From Clostridia bacterium (GTDB lineage Bacteria; Bacillota_A; Clostridia; Oscillospirales; CAG-272), in assembly GCA_017652965.1 (NCBI GenBank), contig JAGBZZ010000311.1, positions 1 to 20,088 on the forward strand: a DNA stretch of 20,088 nucleotides. The letters run 5' to 3'. The position numbers and the translations under genes were made by a program. The notes beneath the pieces were generated by a model that was given only the letters and a program-made list of their open reading frames with translations, made no database searches and was not told the origin of the DNA. Of the stretch, positions 1 through 6,956 are shown in pieces; the stretch's first letter is position 1; each line of letters begins with the position of its first letter.

Positions 1-614
1 ATAGGCTTGACTTTTTCAAGTGCCAGTGCATGAGAGGAGACCTCCATTACCACGTGCGTAACGCCGGCCGCGACCATGGTACGGAGAATGGGAGAGAGAA
101 TATCGGGATCCGGTGTTGTCATAGTGCGCAGGCGGGCGCTTTTTTCGTCCCCCTCCTCGGGCAGTGTATACAGGGTATCCCGATAGCGGCATTCTGCCGT
201 CCCGATCAACCCTGCCGAGATGCCCGCCGCCTGCAGGATGGTGTAAAGGATGGTGGCGGTCGAGGTTTTGCCGTTTGTGCCCGTAACGCCGATCATGACC
301 AGCTCCTTTTCTGGATTTTTGTAAAAACGGCTGAAAACGAGCGACAGTGCTTCACGGGTGCTTTCTACCCGCAGGATGGGAAGGTGGATATCGGGAGGGA
401 TGGGGACGTTTTTCTCCACGATTGCCGCGGCCGCCCCTCCTTCCTCTATCTTTTTCAATAGGGTATGCGTATCAAAGCGAAGGCCGCGCAGGCAAAGAAA
501 CAGGCAACCGTCATGCACGGTAGCGGGATCGGAAAGCGGCCGCGTGATATCCAGATCCGCCACCTCCGGATCGGCGGTGTATTCGTTTGGAAATAACAGC
601 TCGGAAATTTTCAT
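1..614 (-). CDS. murE: MurE, UDP-MurNAc-tripeptide synthetase (5' part, truncated by window edge)
   Basis: Cytoplasmic Mur ligase that adds the third residue (meso-diaminopimelate or lysine) to UDP-MurNAc-L-Ala-D-Glu with ATP. The first 204 residues are visible. They show the N-terminal UDP-binding domain, then the Mur-ligase P-loop GVTGTNGKTST at about residues 109-119, TTPDP at 166-170 (uracil/substrate loop) and MEVSSHAL at 190-197, all typical of MurE rather than MurF or MurD. The amino-acid specificity motif lies outside the window. The ATG at 612-614 is preceded by a strong AAAAGGAGGA site. It starts 16 bp after the PBP stop, so it is the next gene of the mraZ-rsmH-PBP operon. The reading frame is open to the edge with no sign of damage. 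Confidence 0.95.
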   Translation of the reverse strand, partial: MKISELLFPNEYTADPEVADLDITRPLSDPATVHDGCLFLCLRGLRFDTHTLLKKIEEGGAAAAIVEKNVPIPPDIHLPILRVESTREALSLVFSRFYKNPEKELVMIGVTGTNGKTSTATILYTILQAAGISAGLIGTAECRYRDTLYTLPEEGDEKSARLRTMTTPDPDILSPILRTMVAAGVTHVVMEVSSHALALEKVKP

Positions 615-630
615 GAATATTCCTCCTTTT

Positions 631-2916
631 CTATTCCCGGTCATCAAAGAGAAATCTGACAGTGATGGGGGTGCCGCGTGCTACGGCCGTCCCGGGTGGG
701 ATCGATTGTGAATATGCTTTGGGGATTCCTGCTTCCGCACCGGTGCAGGATGCACCGGAAAGGCGTATGTTTAATCCGCTTTTTAAAAGCTCTGCGGTCG
801 CGTCCTTCGGGGAGAGGCCGATCAGTGATGGGACAACGGCCGTTTCCTCTTCCTTTTGCTCGGTATATAGGATAACACTGCCCAGCGTCGCATTCAAAAC
901 TCCACCCACCGTGGGCATCTGACGGGTTATGACGGCGTTCGTGTCGCTCCCTTCAAAAACCGCATGAATGCCAAGCGCCGCCAGCGCCTTTTCCGCATCC
1001 TTTACCGTCATACCAACGTAATTTCCGACCGTGACCTCTCGGATAGCTTCCTCTTCGCTTTTATAAACCGGATCGTAGCCAAGGTATGGCAGTACCCGGC
1101 TCATCATGCGGGAGATGTAGGGGGCCGCTACGGTGGCGCCGTAGTGGGCGGTCGTTGGCTCGTCAACCACGATGATCATGGCGATCTGCGGATCGTCATA
1201 GGGGGCGTATCCCACGCAAGAGCCGATGCGAAGCGAATAACCGCCGTTTTCATCCTGCTTATCCAGCTTTTCACTGGTGCCGGTTTTGGCGGCAATGCGA
1301 TATCCTGCCGCATAGGCATTGCGGGAGGCGCCGGTCCCGGAGACGCCTTCCTCCAAAATAGAGGAGACCTGGCGTGCGGCGCTTTCGGATACGACCTGCC
1401 GCTTTGCTTTTGCGGCATACTGATACACGGTTTTTCCGTCCTGATCGACCAGGCGGTCGATCAGATGCGGTGTCACAAGATAACCGCCGTTTGCCACCGC
1501 GGCGATCGCCGTCAGCTCTGTCAGGGGGGAAACCTTGAAGCGTTGACCGAAGGATGAGGTGGCAAGCTCGACCGTGCCAAGGCCGGAAAGCGAGTGGAAG
1601 ATCGACCGTGCTTCTCCCGCAAGATCGATCCCCGTCGGCTCGAGAATGCCGAATTCACTGACGTACTGATAGAATTTTTCACTGCCTATCCTGGCGATGA
1701 CCTGCATCATGGCGCAGTTGCAGGACTGCTGGAGGCCGTAGCCGTATGTGAAGCCGTGCCCGTGGCCGATCCTGCGCCAGCAGGAGATCCGTACACCGTT
1801 TACCGGTGAGTAGCTGCCACCGCAGAAGAAGCTGGCATCGTCCGGGGTGGTCACCCCAAGATCAAGGGCAATGGCCGACGTGACGATCTTAAATGTGGAG
1901 CCCGGCTCATACAATTCGCTGACAGCCTTGTTTTTCCACATTTCCTGAAGGTATTCCTTCTTTTTAGCGGTATATTCCTCACTGCCCGGGGAATAGCCGA
2001 GTGAGCTAAGGCGGGAGAGTGAAAGGGCATCCGGTGTGTAGGGAGAATTCAGGTCAAAGGTCGGGGCGGTTGCCATGGCAAGGATCGCCCCGGTGTTTAC
2101 GTCCATCACGATCCCTGTGGCGCGGTCGCGTACGTCAAACTCCTCGATGATCTCGGCAAGGACCGATTCTAACTCGCGCTGGATAAAGGTGTCAAGCGTC
2201 GTCACAAGCGAAAGGCCGTCCGTGGCCGGCTCAAAGGTGGTATACTGATAGCTTTTGTCGTTGCCGTGGGCATCTACTGCAAAAAGATACTGCCCATCCT
2301 TCCCGGAAAGATCCTCGTTGTAGGAATATTCAAGTCCGTAAAGCCCTTGCCTGTCGCTCCCCGTAAATCCCAGCACGTGTGCCGCCAGCGTGCCGTAGGG
2401 ATAATAGCGGGATTCGGTTGCCTCGGTGAGGATAAGTCCGTCCAGGCGTTCTTCCTCTATAAAGCTTAGTATGGACTGTACCGTGTCCTCTTCCACGTTT
2501 TTTGAGACCGTTTCGTCCAAATAACGGATCTTTTTCGTTTTTGCGAGGACCGTCTCATAGGAAAGCCCCAGAAGGGAGGATAGCCCCCTTGCGATCCGCT
2601 CGCCGTATGCGATGCCATCCTCCTTTTCGCGCCTTGCAATGTTTTTGGGGCTGATGTAGATGCGGTAAACGGTTTTATCGGTGGCTAATATCCGCCCCGA
2701 GGAATCCAGGATATCACCGCGCTTTGCCGCCAGGGCAGAGGAGACTGTGATCTCATCCATCACCTTTTCCTGGGCGGCGCGGTAGCCGGGGATCTGCAAA
2801 AGGAAAAGACGGCCGCCAAGATAGGTGAGGATCAAAGAGAAAATCAAAAGCAGTATGCTTGCGCGCTTGGCGGTGCGCAAGCCGCGTTTGGCACTTGGGG
2901 TAATGGGATCCTTCAA
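631..2916 (-). CDS. spoVD: SpoVD/FtsI-type class B penicillin-binding protein with two PASTA domains
   Basis: Peptidoglycan D,D-transpeptidase, membrane-anchored with the catalytic domain outside. The 761 residues show: an N-terminal transmembrane helix at about 18-40; a PBP dimerisation region beginning at AAKRGDILDSSG (63-74); the active-site motif GSTFK with Ser340; SCN at 398-400; KTG at 544-546; and two C-terminal PASTA repeats at about 627-687 and 693-757. Cys379 (in ISCW) and Cys399 (in QSCN) lie about 39 and 59 residues after the catalytic serine, close to the redox-active pair of Bacillus SpoVD. The start codon is TTG (2914-2916) after GGAGGAG; no better start fits. It sits between the ftsL-position gene and murE. 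Bacillus has both pbpB and spoVD here, so this single gene may serve division, sporulation or both. A hairpin-plus-T-run terminator lies immediately upstream. Confidence 0.93.
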   Translation of the reverse strand: MKDPITPSAKRGLRTAKRASILLLIFSLILTYLGGRLFLLQIPGYRAAQEKVMDEITVSSALAAKRGDILDSSGRILATDKTVYRIYISPKNIARREKEDGIAYGERIARGLSSLLGLSYETVLAKTKKIRYLDETVSKNVEEDTVQSILSFIEEERLDGLILTEATESRYYPYGTLAAHVLGFTGSDRQGLYGLEYSYNEDLSGKDGQYLFAVDAHGNDKSYQYTTFEPATDGLSLVTTLDTFIQRELESVLAEIIEEFDVRDRATGIVMDVNTGAILAMATAPTFDLNSPYTPDALSLSRLSSLGYSPGSEEYTAKKKEYLQEMWKNKAVSELYEPGSTFKIVTSAIALDLGVTTPDDASFFCGGSYSPVNGVRISCWRRIGHGHGFTYGYGLQQSCNCAMMQVIARIGSEKFYQYVSEFGILEPTGIDLAGEARSIFHSLSGLGTVELATSSFGQRFKVSPLTELTAIAAVANGGYLVTPHLIDRLVDQDGKTVYQYAAKAKRQVVSESAARQVSSILEEGVSGTGASRNAYAAGYRIAAKTGTSEKLDKQDENGGYSLRIGSCVGYAPYDDPQIAMIIVVDEPTTAHYGATVAAPYISRMMSRVLPYLGYDPVYKSEEEAIREVTVGNYVGMTVKDAEKALAALGIHAVFEGSDTNAVITRQMPTVGGVLNATLGSVILYTEQKEEETAVVPSLIGLSPKDATAELLKSGLNIRLSGASCTGAEAGIPKAYSQSIPPGTAVARGTPITVRFLFDDRE

Positions 2917-2929
2917 AACAACTCCTCCG

Positions 2930-2962
2930 AAAAAAAAAAAGCGACAGACGTGTGTCTATCGC
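2930..2962 (-). terminator. Intrinsic terminator-like hairpin just upstream of the PBP gene
   Basis: Read on the minus strand, a 9-bp stem (GCGATAGAC / GTCTGTCGC, one U-G pair, ACAC loop) is followed directly by 11 T residues. The Shine-Dalgarno GGAGGAG of the TTG-started PBP gene follows within a few bases. It has the form of a Rho-independent terminator, but it lies inside the division operon. That suggests attenuation or partial read-through rather than the end of the transcript, because the downstream PBP and murE show no separate promoter that I can identify. Confidence 0.7.
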
Positions 2963-2979
2963 TATTTTTATTCAAGGGA

Positions 2980-3001
2980 GCGGGTAAATATTCTTACCCG
3001 C
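2980..3001 (-). other. Perfect 8-bp hairpin in the ftsL-slot/PBP spacer
   Basis: GCGGGTAA and TTACCCGC form a perfect 8-bp stem around a 6-nt loop. It is the middle one of three hairpins in the 139-bp spacer and is not followed by a T-run. It could be a processing site or part of an attenuator; its role is unknown. Confidence 0.55.
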
Positions 3002-3010
3002 GGTAGGGGA

Positions 3011-3037
3011 GGCCGAGGGGGTGCCGCCCACTCGGCC
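3011..3037 (-). other. GC-rich hairpin after the ftsL-position gene
   Basis: GGCCGAG (3011-3017) pairs with CTCGGCC (3031-3037). On the minus strand the stem extends by GGG/CCC after one mismatch. It begins 18 bp after the stop codon of the small membrane protein and is the first of three hairpins before the PBP gene. There is no T-run, so it is not a classic terminator. Confidence 0.5.
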
Positions 3038-3055
3038 TATGTTTGGGGAACGGGG

Positions 3056-3484
3056 TTAGAGGGTCTCGTCGATGTCCGCGGCAGGGGCATACAGCTCGGC
3101 CGCGTACGCCTTACTCTCCAAAAAGTCAGGCGTAGCGATAAGGGGCGTGTTGTGATGGAGCCCCGCGAAGAATACGTAGGTGAGGATCACAAAAGAAAGC
3201 ACAAGCGCCATAAGGGAAGAGGGGGAAATGCGATGAAGCGAAAGGGATGCGGCGCCGCAGGCCGTCGCCCGGTGATTCTTGCCGGCAGGGCGAGGCAGAT
3301 GATTGGCACGGACGATGAGGCTTTCCGAGGTCAGGCTATGCAGATCCTCATGGGCATCGGCGTGACCCGTGTAAGAGGCGGCGCGGCTTAACATCATTTC
3401 TCCCACCGTCTTTCCGCTGTAAGAGAAGCGGCGGCTGAGTTTTTCATACAAAGGATTCTGCATGGCAGTATCGTGATCGTTCAT
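3056..3484 (-). CDS. Small single-pass membrane protein in the ftsL position
   Basis: A 142-residue protein between rsmH and the division PBP, where FtsL is expected. It has a long N-terminal part (about 90 residues, polar, with no visible signal peptide), one transmembrane helix at about 91-109 (SLMALVLSFVILTYVFFAGL), and a short outer tail of about 33 residues. Typical FtsL has a short cytoplasmic tail and a coiled-coil outer domain of roughly 60-80 residues. No heptad pattern is visible here, so FtsL is suggested by position and topology only. I chose the ATG at 3482-3484 because AGGAG stands just upstream and the gap to the rsmH stop is 10 bp. A start further upstream would overlap rsmH and lacks a better site. 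I do not recognise the sequence itself. Confidence 0.75.
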   Translation of the reverse strand: MNDHDTAMQNPLYEKLSRRFSYSGKTVGEMMLSRAASYTGHADAHEDLHSLTSESLIVRANHLPRPAGKNHRATACGAASLSLHRISPSSLMALVLSFVILTYVFFAGLHHNTPLIATPDFLESKAYAAELYAPAADIDETL

Positions 3485-3494
3485 TTTATATCTC

Positions 3495-4436
3495 CTATAC
3501 CTTTTCCGCAACGCGTAATTTGGCACTTCTTGCTCTTGGATTGGCCAGAAGCTCATCCTGCGAGGGTAAAATAGGTTTCTTGTTATGTATTTTTAAAAGC
3601 GGTTTTTTTCCACACACGCAAACGGGGAAGTCGCGCGGGCACGTGCAACCCGAGGAGGCCTCCGAGAAGGCAAGCTTCACAAGACGGTCCTCCAGGGAGT
3701 GGAAGGAAATAATGGCGATTCGTCCGCCCGGCACAAGCGCTCTTGTAGCGGCCTCGATCGCGGGGGTGATCGCATCCAGCTCACGGTTGACCTCAATGCG
3801 TATCGCCTGAAAGGTTCGCTTGGCGGGGTGCGGGCCATCCGCACGGGCGGCCGCAGGGATCGCGGACTTGATAAGATCCGCTAAAGCAAAGGTGGTTTCG
3901 ATGGGATGCTCTTTTCTCGCGGCTACAATGCGCGAGGCGATCCTGGAGGCAAAGCGCTCTTCGCCGTATTCATGAATAATGCGGAAAAGCTCGGCCTCCG
4001 AATAGGTGTTTACTACGTCTGCCGCCGTCAACGGTGCATCTGTATCCATACGCATGTCAAGCGGCGCATCGTACTGATAGGCAAAGCCTCGCTCCGGTGT
4101 ATCGAATTGGTGGCTGGAACAGCCGAGGTCGGCAATGACGCCGTCCAGGGTAGGGATCTCAAGCTCGGCAAGGGTAGCACCGATGCTTTCAAAATTCTTG
4201 TGAATAAAGGTGATCTTGTCAAGAAAGGGGGCAAGGCGACGGCGTGCGGCGTTCAGCGCCTCAGCATCTCTGTCAAAGCAAAGCAGTCTGCCGCCGTCTC
4301 CAAGCTTTTTGGCAATCTCGTAAGAGTGGCCGCCACCGCCTGTCGTAAGATCGGCATAGATGCCGTCCGGCTTTACCTCAATGGCATCCACGGTTTCGTG
4401 GAGAAGCACGGTGACGTGGTGAAAGCTGTTTTCCAT
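3495..4436 (-). CDS. rsmH: RsmH (MraW), 16S rRNA m4C1402 methyltransferase
   Basis: SAM-dependent enzyme that N4-methylates cytidine 1402 in the decoding centre of 16S rRNA. The 313 residues cover the whole family length. Visible hallmarks in order: HVTVLLHETVDAI near the N-terminus, the SAM-binding TTGGGGHS loop at about 31-38, DLGCSSHQFD, GFAY, PLDMRMD, the helical insert ending HPAKRTFQAIRIEVN, ISFHSLEDR, a cysteine-rich stretch (CTCPRDFPVCVCG) and the C-terminal NPRARSAKLR. The ATG follows the mraZ stop by one base, so translation is probably coupled. It is the second gene of the division cluster. Confidence 0.97.
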   Translation of the reverse strand: MENSFHHVTVLLHETVDAIEVKPDGIYADLTTGGGGHSYEIAKKLGDGGRLLCFDRDAEALNAARRRLAPFLDKITFIHKNFESIGATLAELEIPTLDGVIADLGCSSHQFDTPERGFAYQYDAPLDMRMDTDAPLTAADVVNTYSEAELFRIIHEYGEERFASRIASRIVAARKEHPIETTFALADLIKSAIPAAARADGPHPAKRTFQAIRIEVNRELDAITPAIEAATRALVPGGRIAIISFHSLEDRLVKLAFSEASSGCTCPRDFPVCVCGKKPLLKIHNKKPILPSQDELLANPRARSAKLRVAEKV

Positions 4437-4437
4437 C

Positions 4438-4872
4438 TTACAATCCTATCTCGCGCATCTTGCGGCGCATGGCTTCAAGGTTCTGTGCCTGTTCGGCTTC
4501 CTCAGCACGCCAGATATCGGCGGCATAGATCATTACGTGGTCACCAACGCCTACAATGGCCAACTCCTTGCTGATGCCTGCGTAGTCGGTAAGATCGGGG
4601 GGGAGAAGGATGCGCCCCTGCGAATCCGGGACGGCAGCAACCGAGTGAGAGAAGAGAAATAGCTTGATATCCCCCACCTCAGAATCGGGCAGCTCATTGA
4701 GTCGTGCTTCAAGTCTTTCCCATTCGCTTGCGGGATATACGGCAAGAGCCTGCTTTGTCAGCTTTCTGGTAATATAGAAGGTTTCACCGAGATCATTTCT
4801 GAGCTTGGCGGGGATAAAGACACGATTTTTTGGATCAAGACTGTGCATGAAGGTGCCGTAAAAGCCGCGCAT
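4438..4872 (-). CDS. mraZ: MraZ, transcriptional regulator of the division/cell-wall cluster
   Basis: DNA-binding protein of the MraZ/AbrB-like fold that represses the division and cell-wall operon through repeats in its own promoter. It has 144 residues with two swapped-hairpin halves. Each half carries the diagnostic DxxxR signature: DPKNR at 13-17 and DSQGR at 83-87, the latter followed by ILLPPDL. The start MRGFYGTFMHSLD is typical of the family. The ATG at 4870-4872 follows a strong AAGGAGGTT site. It is the first gene of the minus-strand operon. Matching TGG-type direct repeats overlap the promoter 45-90 bp upstream, which supports autoregulation. Confidence 0.97.
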   Translation of the reverse strand: MRGFYGTFMHSLDPKNRVFIPAKLRNDLGETFYITRKLTKQALAVYPASEWERLEARLNELPDSEVGDIKLFLFSHSVAAVPDSQGRILLPPDLTDYAGISKELAIVGVGDHVMIYAADIWRAEEAEQAQNLEAMRRKMREIGL

Positions 4873-4916
4873 CTCGTTTCAACCTCCTTAATTTTAGGGA
4901 AAAGCATGATATTTTG

Positions 4917-4962
4917 CACCACAAAACACCACAACTCACCACTTTGACTCCATTTTACTCCC
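4917..4962 (-). promoter_or_regulatory. MraZ operator: five TGG-type direct repeats
   Basis: Read on the minus strand toward mraZ, five direct repeats occur: GGGAG (4958-4962), TGGAG (4948-4952), then three copies of GTGGTG (4937-4942, 4927-4932, 4917-4922). Successive offsets are close to one helical turn, and the three GTGGTG copies are exactly 10 bp apart. MraZ is known to bind TGGG/TGGN-type repeats with about 10-bp spacing. The array covers the -10 box and the presumed transcription start, so bound MraZ would block initiation. The assignment to MraZ is inference from pattern and position. Confidence 0.8.
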
Positions 4963-4980
4963 TTTTGATTCAAATGTCAA
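4952..4980 (-). promoter_or_regulatory. Promoter of the mraZ division operon
   Basis: On the minus strand, TTGACA (4975-4980) and TAAAAT (4952-4957) are separated by exactly 17 bp, a near-consensus housekeeping sigma promoter. Predicted start of transcription is near 4945, about 75 bases before the mraZ ATG. It overlaps the repeat array described separately. Confidence 0.82.
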
Positions 4981-5088
4981 TACTTGGGAGAAAAAAAGTT
5001 TAAAAAATTCTTCATAATTTGCGATTTGTCCGGGTAACTCTTTTTTTGACGCCTTTTTTATCTTTTTTTAGAAAATTCCTGCGTGGCA

Positions 5089-5116
5089 TTTACATTTTCA
5101 AAAAGTGTGATATAAT
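5089..5116 (+). promoter_or_regulatory. Promoter of the 111-aa gene/ispD/ispF operon
   Basis: TATAAT (5111-5116) is preceded by TGA, giving an extended -10, and by TTTACA (5089-5094) at 16 bp. It diverges from the mraZ promoter. The 332-bp gene-free interval 4873-5204 thus holds two divergent promoters, the MraZ repeats, an A/T-rich centre and a structured 5' leader, and I see no gene in it. Confidence 0.7.
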
Positions 5117-5140
5117 TATGAGGTAGAGTATTTTGTGTAA

Positions 5141-5182
5141 CACCGATGGGTATAAGGTGGTGACATATCCCATAACACGGTG
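5141..5182 (+). promoter_or_regulatory. Structured 5' leader upstream of the 111-aa gene
   Basis: CACCG (5141-5145) pairs with CGGTG (5178-5182), ATGGG (5146-5150) with CCCAT (5169-5173), and TAT (5151-5153) with ATA (5165-5167). This gives a two-part hairpin about 22 bp before the start codon. It does not match a riboswitch class that I recognise. It may only stabilise the message. Confidence 0.4.
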
Positions 5183-5204
5183 GATGCCGCGAAAGGAGAG
5201 CCAT

Positions 5205-5540
5205 ATGAATTTGCGCAAGCTGTTTGGGCTGAAGGAGAATACCAAAAGCCGCGCGTACCGTACGGCGCGCGCCGTGAAGCTGCACGGGCTTGTGATCCGC
5301 TATGTGACCGAGCGACACGACGATAATGACGATGTGATCGGGCGCGGCGGAAATATCGCGATCCATGGAGATGAGCTTTTGGTGTTTTCCTCGGGTGAGA
5401 TCCTTTTGCGTGCCAACGTGGCGGATCTGGATATCAGTGAGCTGATGTCCGGGGACGGGGTCATACTGACTGCCCCCAATCTGGAGGAGGGAGGGCGGAT
5501 GCGCACGATGACGGCGCATTACGTCTATCACAGAAAATGA
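5205..5540 (+). CDS. Conserved-looking hypothetical protein coupled to ispD
   Basis: A 111-residue soluble protein that I do not recognise. It has a basic N-terminus (MNLRKLFGLKENTKSRAY), then a predicted beta-rich body with alternating hydrophobic strands (KLHGLVIRYVTE, NIAIHGDELLVFSSGEILLR, DGVILTAPNLE). There is no signal peptide, transmembrane helix or cysteine motif. The start ATG at 5205 has AAAGGAG 8 bp upstream. Its stop codon overlaps the ispD start (ATGA at 5537-5540), so the two are translationally coupled. It is the first gene after a clear promoter. A role linked to isoprenoid synthesis is only suggested by that coupling; a small RNA- or membrane-associated barrel protein is equally possible. 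Confidence 0.8.
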   Translation: MNLRKLFGLKENTKSRAYRTARAVKLHGLVIRYVTERHDDNDDVIGRGGNIAIHGDELLVFSSGEILLRANVADLDISELMSGDGVILTAPNLEEGGRMRTMTAHYVYHRK

Positions 5541-6310
5541 AGAAAAAGCTTTCGCACCGTCTGGCATCTCTTTTCAGATCTCTTTCCTTTGCGCCGCGCC
5601 CCCATACGGCGGCTGTGATCCTCGCCGGGGGGAGCGGAACCCGCATGGGAGAGGGGGAGGTTGCCAAGCAGTGGATGACGCTGGGGGGATGTACGCTCCT
5701 CCAACATGCGGTGGCCGCCTTTGAGGCCTGTCCGCATATCGACGAGATCGTTGTGGTCGTGCGCCGCGGCGAGGGAGAGAAGGCCGCAGGGATCTTGCGT
5801 GCCATGGGCACCAAAAAGGTACGTGCGGTGGTGGCCGGCGGCAAAAGCCGTCAGCAGTCTGCCTATCACGGTGCGCGCCGCGTTTCCAAGGAGACACGGT
5901 ATATCGCGATCCATGATGCCGCACGGCCGCTTGTGCTTCCTGCCGACATTTCTGCTGCCGTTCTGGCGGCTTATGCGGATAAGGCGGCGTCTCTTGGTGT
6001 GCCGGTGGTGGACACGGTTAAGCGGGTGAATGCCCGCCACTACGTTGTGGAGACAAAGGACAGGGATGAGCTTTGGCTGGCCGCCACACCGCAGGTCTTT
6101 TCCTACCCCTTGTATATGGGGGCGGCCGTCGGCGCCTTGAAGGCGGGAGCCGAGGTGACGGATGACAATATGCTGATGGAGCGCATCGGCCAACGCGTGC
6201 GGATGGTGCCTGCCACCGGCCCGGTTTTGAAGGTCACAACGCCAAAGGATCTGGCATATGCCGAGGCAATACTCCGTCTGCGCGAAAGGGAGGATCGGGA
6301 TGAAGATTAG
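5537..6310 (+). CDS. ispD: IspD, 2-C-methyl-D-erythritol 4-phosphate cytidylyltransferase
   Basis: Third step of the MEP isoprenoid pathway: MEP plus CTP gives CDP-methylerythritol and pyrophosphate. The 257 residues include: the nucleotide-binding loop AVILAGGSGTRMG (26-38) with Arg36; Lys44; the SRQQS site (104-108); HDAARP (126-131); DTVK (159-162); ATPQVF (183-188); TDDN (208-211); and the closing LKVTTPKDLAYAE. It is about 20 residues longer than typical IspD because of a basic, partly hydrophobic N-terminal extension (residues 1-22). The start overlaps the upstream stop, so initiation may depend on coupling. It overlaps ispF by 11 bp, and the adjacent ispF confirms the pathway. Confidence 0.96.
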   Translation: MKKKLSHRLASLFRSLSFAPRPHTAAVILAGGSGTRMGEGEVAKQWMTLGGCTLLQHAVAAFEACPHIDEIVVVVRRGEGEKAAGILRAMGTKKVRAVVAGGKSRQQSAYHGARRVSKETRYIAIHDAARPLVLPADISAAVLAAYADKAASLGVPVVDTVKRVNARHYVVETKDRDELWLAATPQVFSYPLYMGAAVGALKAGAEVTDDNMLMERIGQRVRMVPATGPVLKVTTPKDLAYAEAILRLREREDRDED

Positions 6311-6779
6311 GATGGGACACGGATACGACGTCCATCGGCTGGTGGAGGGGCGCCCCCTGTTTCTTGGCGGGGTGCGTGTACCCTATGAGCGCGGTCTTCT
6401 CGGCCACTCGGATGCCGATTGCCTTTTACATGCGATCATGGATGCCGTATTGGGCGCGCTCGGCAAAAGGGATATCGGTTATCATTTCCCGGATACCGAT
6501 GCCCGCTTTGCGGGGGCGGACAGTGCCGTTCTGGCGGCTGAGGTTGCGACTATTATGCGGGGGTGCGGATATCGCATCGGGAATATCGATGCCACGGTGA
6601 TTACCCAGCGTCCCAAGCTTTCGCCCTATCGGGATGCCATGTGCGCCCGGATCGCCTCTATTTTCGGTTGCCGGGTCGAGGACGTGAACGTAAAGGCTAC
6701 AACTGAGGAGGGATTGGGCTTTACCGGCAGTGGGGAAGCCATTGCCGTACACGCGGTTTGCGTTTTGGTTGGCGTATAA
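6300..6779 (+). CDS. ispF: IspF, 2-C-methyl-D-erythritol 2,4-cyclodiphosphate synthase
   Basis: MEP-pathway enzyme that cyclises CDP-methylerythritol 2-phosphate to MEcPP with release of CMP, acting as a homotrimer. The 159 residues are full family length. The metal ligands are visible in GYDVHRL (Asp10, His12) and in LHAI (His44). GHSDAD (35-40), FPDTD (63-67) and NVKATTEEGLGFTG (130-143) are all standard. The ATG at 6300 was chosen because GGAGG lies about 6 bp upstream and the family begins MKIRMGHGYD. It overlaps the 3' end of ispD. It is followed by an imperfect G/C hairpin. Confidence 0.97.
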   Translation: MKIRMGHGYDVHRLVEGRPLFLGGVRVPYERGLLGHSDADCLLHAIMDAVLGALGKRDIGYHFPDTDARFAGADSAVLAAEVATIMRGCGYRIGNIDATVITQRPKLSPYRDAMCARIASIFGCRVEDVNVKATTEEGLGFTGSGEAIAVHAVCVLVGV

Positions 6780-6783
6780 CCTA

Positions 6784-6811
6784 AAAGGAGGGGGATCTCC
6801 CCCCTCCCTTT
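6784..6811 (+). terminator. Possible terminator hairpin after ispF
   Basis: GGGGG (6790-6794) pairs with CCCCC (6799-6803) across an ATCT loop, and the stem continues with A-T and G-C pairs interrupted by single-base bulges to AAA/TTT. Only three T residues follow, so termination is uncertain. The rest of the 177-bp spacer to rpe shows no clear promoter. Confidence 0.4.
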
Positions 6812-6956
6812 GCACGCATACGGCGCACCCACTGCACTCACATCCTGTCATTTTCTTGCGGTGCGCCGATGTGCGGTATCTTTTTGGATCGCAATATTAT
6901 CTTATGGAAAATCCGGGCTTTGTGCCCCATAAAAATGAAAAACGAGAGGTTATTCT

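Noticed and set aside
3485..3556. Upstream start for the ftsL-position gene
   Set aside because: It would overlap the rsmH end, and the downstream ATG has AGGAG at good spacing.
5133..5204. TTG-started N-terminal extension of the 111-aa protein
   Set aside because: The ATG at 5205 has a strong AAAGGAG site, whereas the extension runs through the structured leader and has no site.
6850..6900. Promoter for rpe around TATTAT at 6895-6900
   Set aside because: No acceptable -35 hexamer is found at 16-18 bp spacing; read-through from ispF is equally likely.
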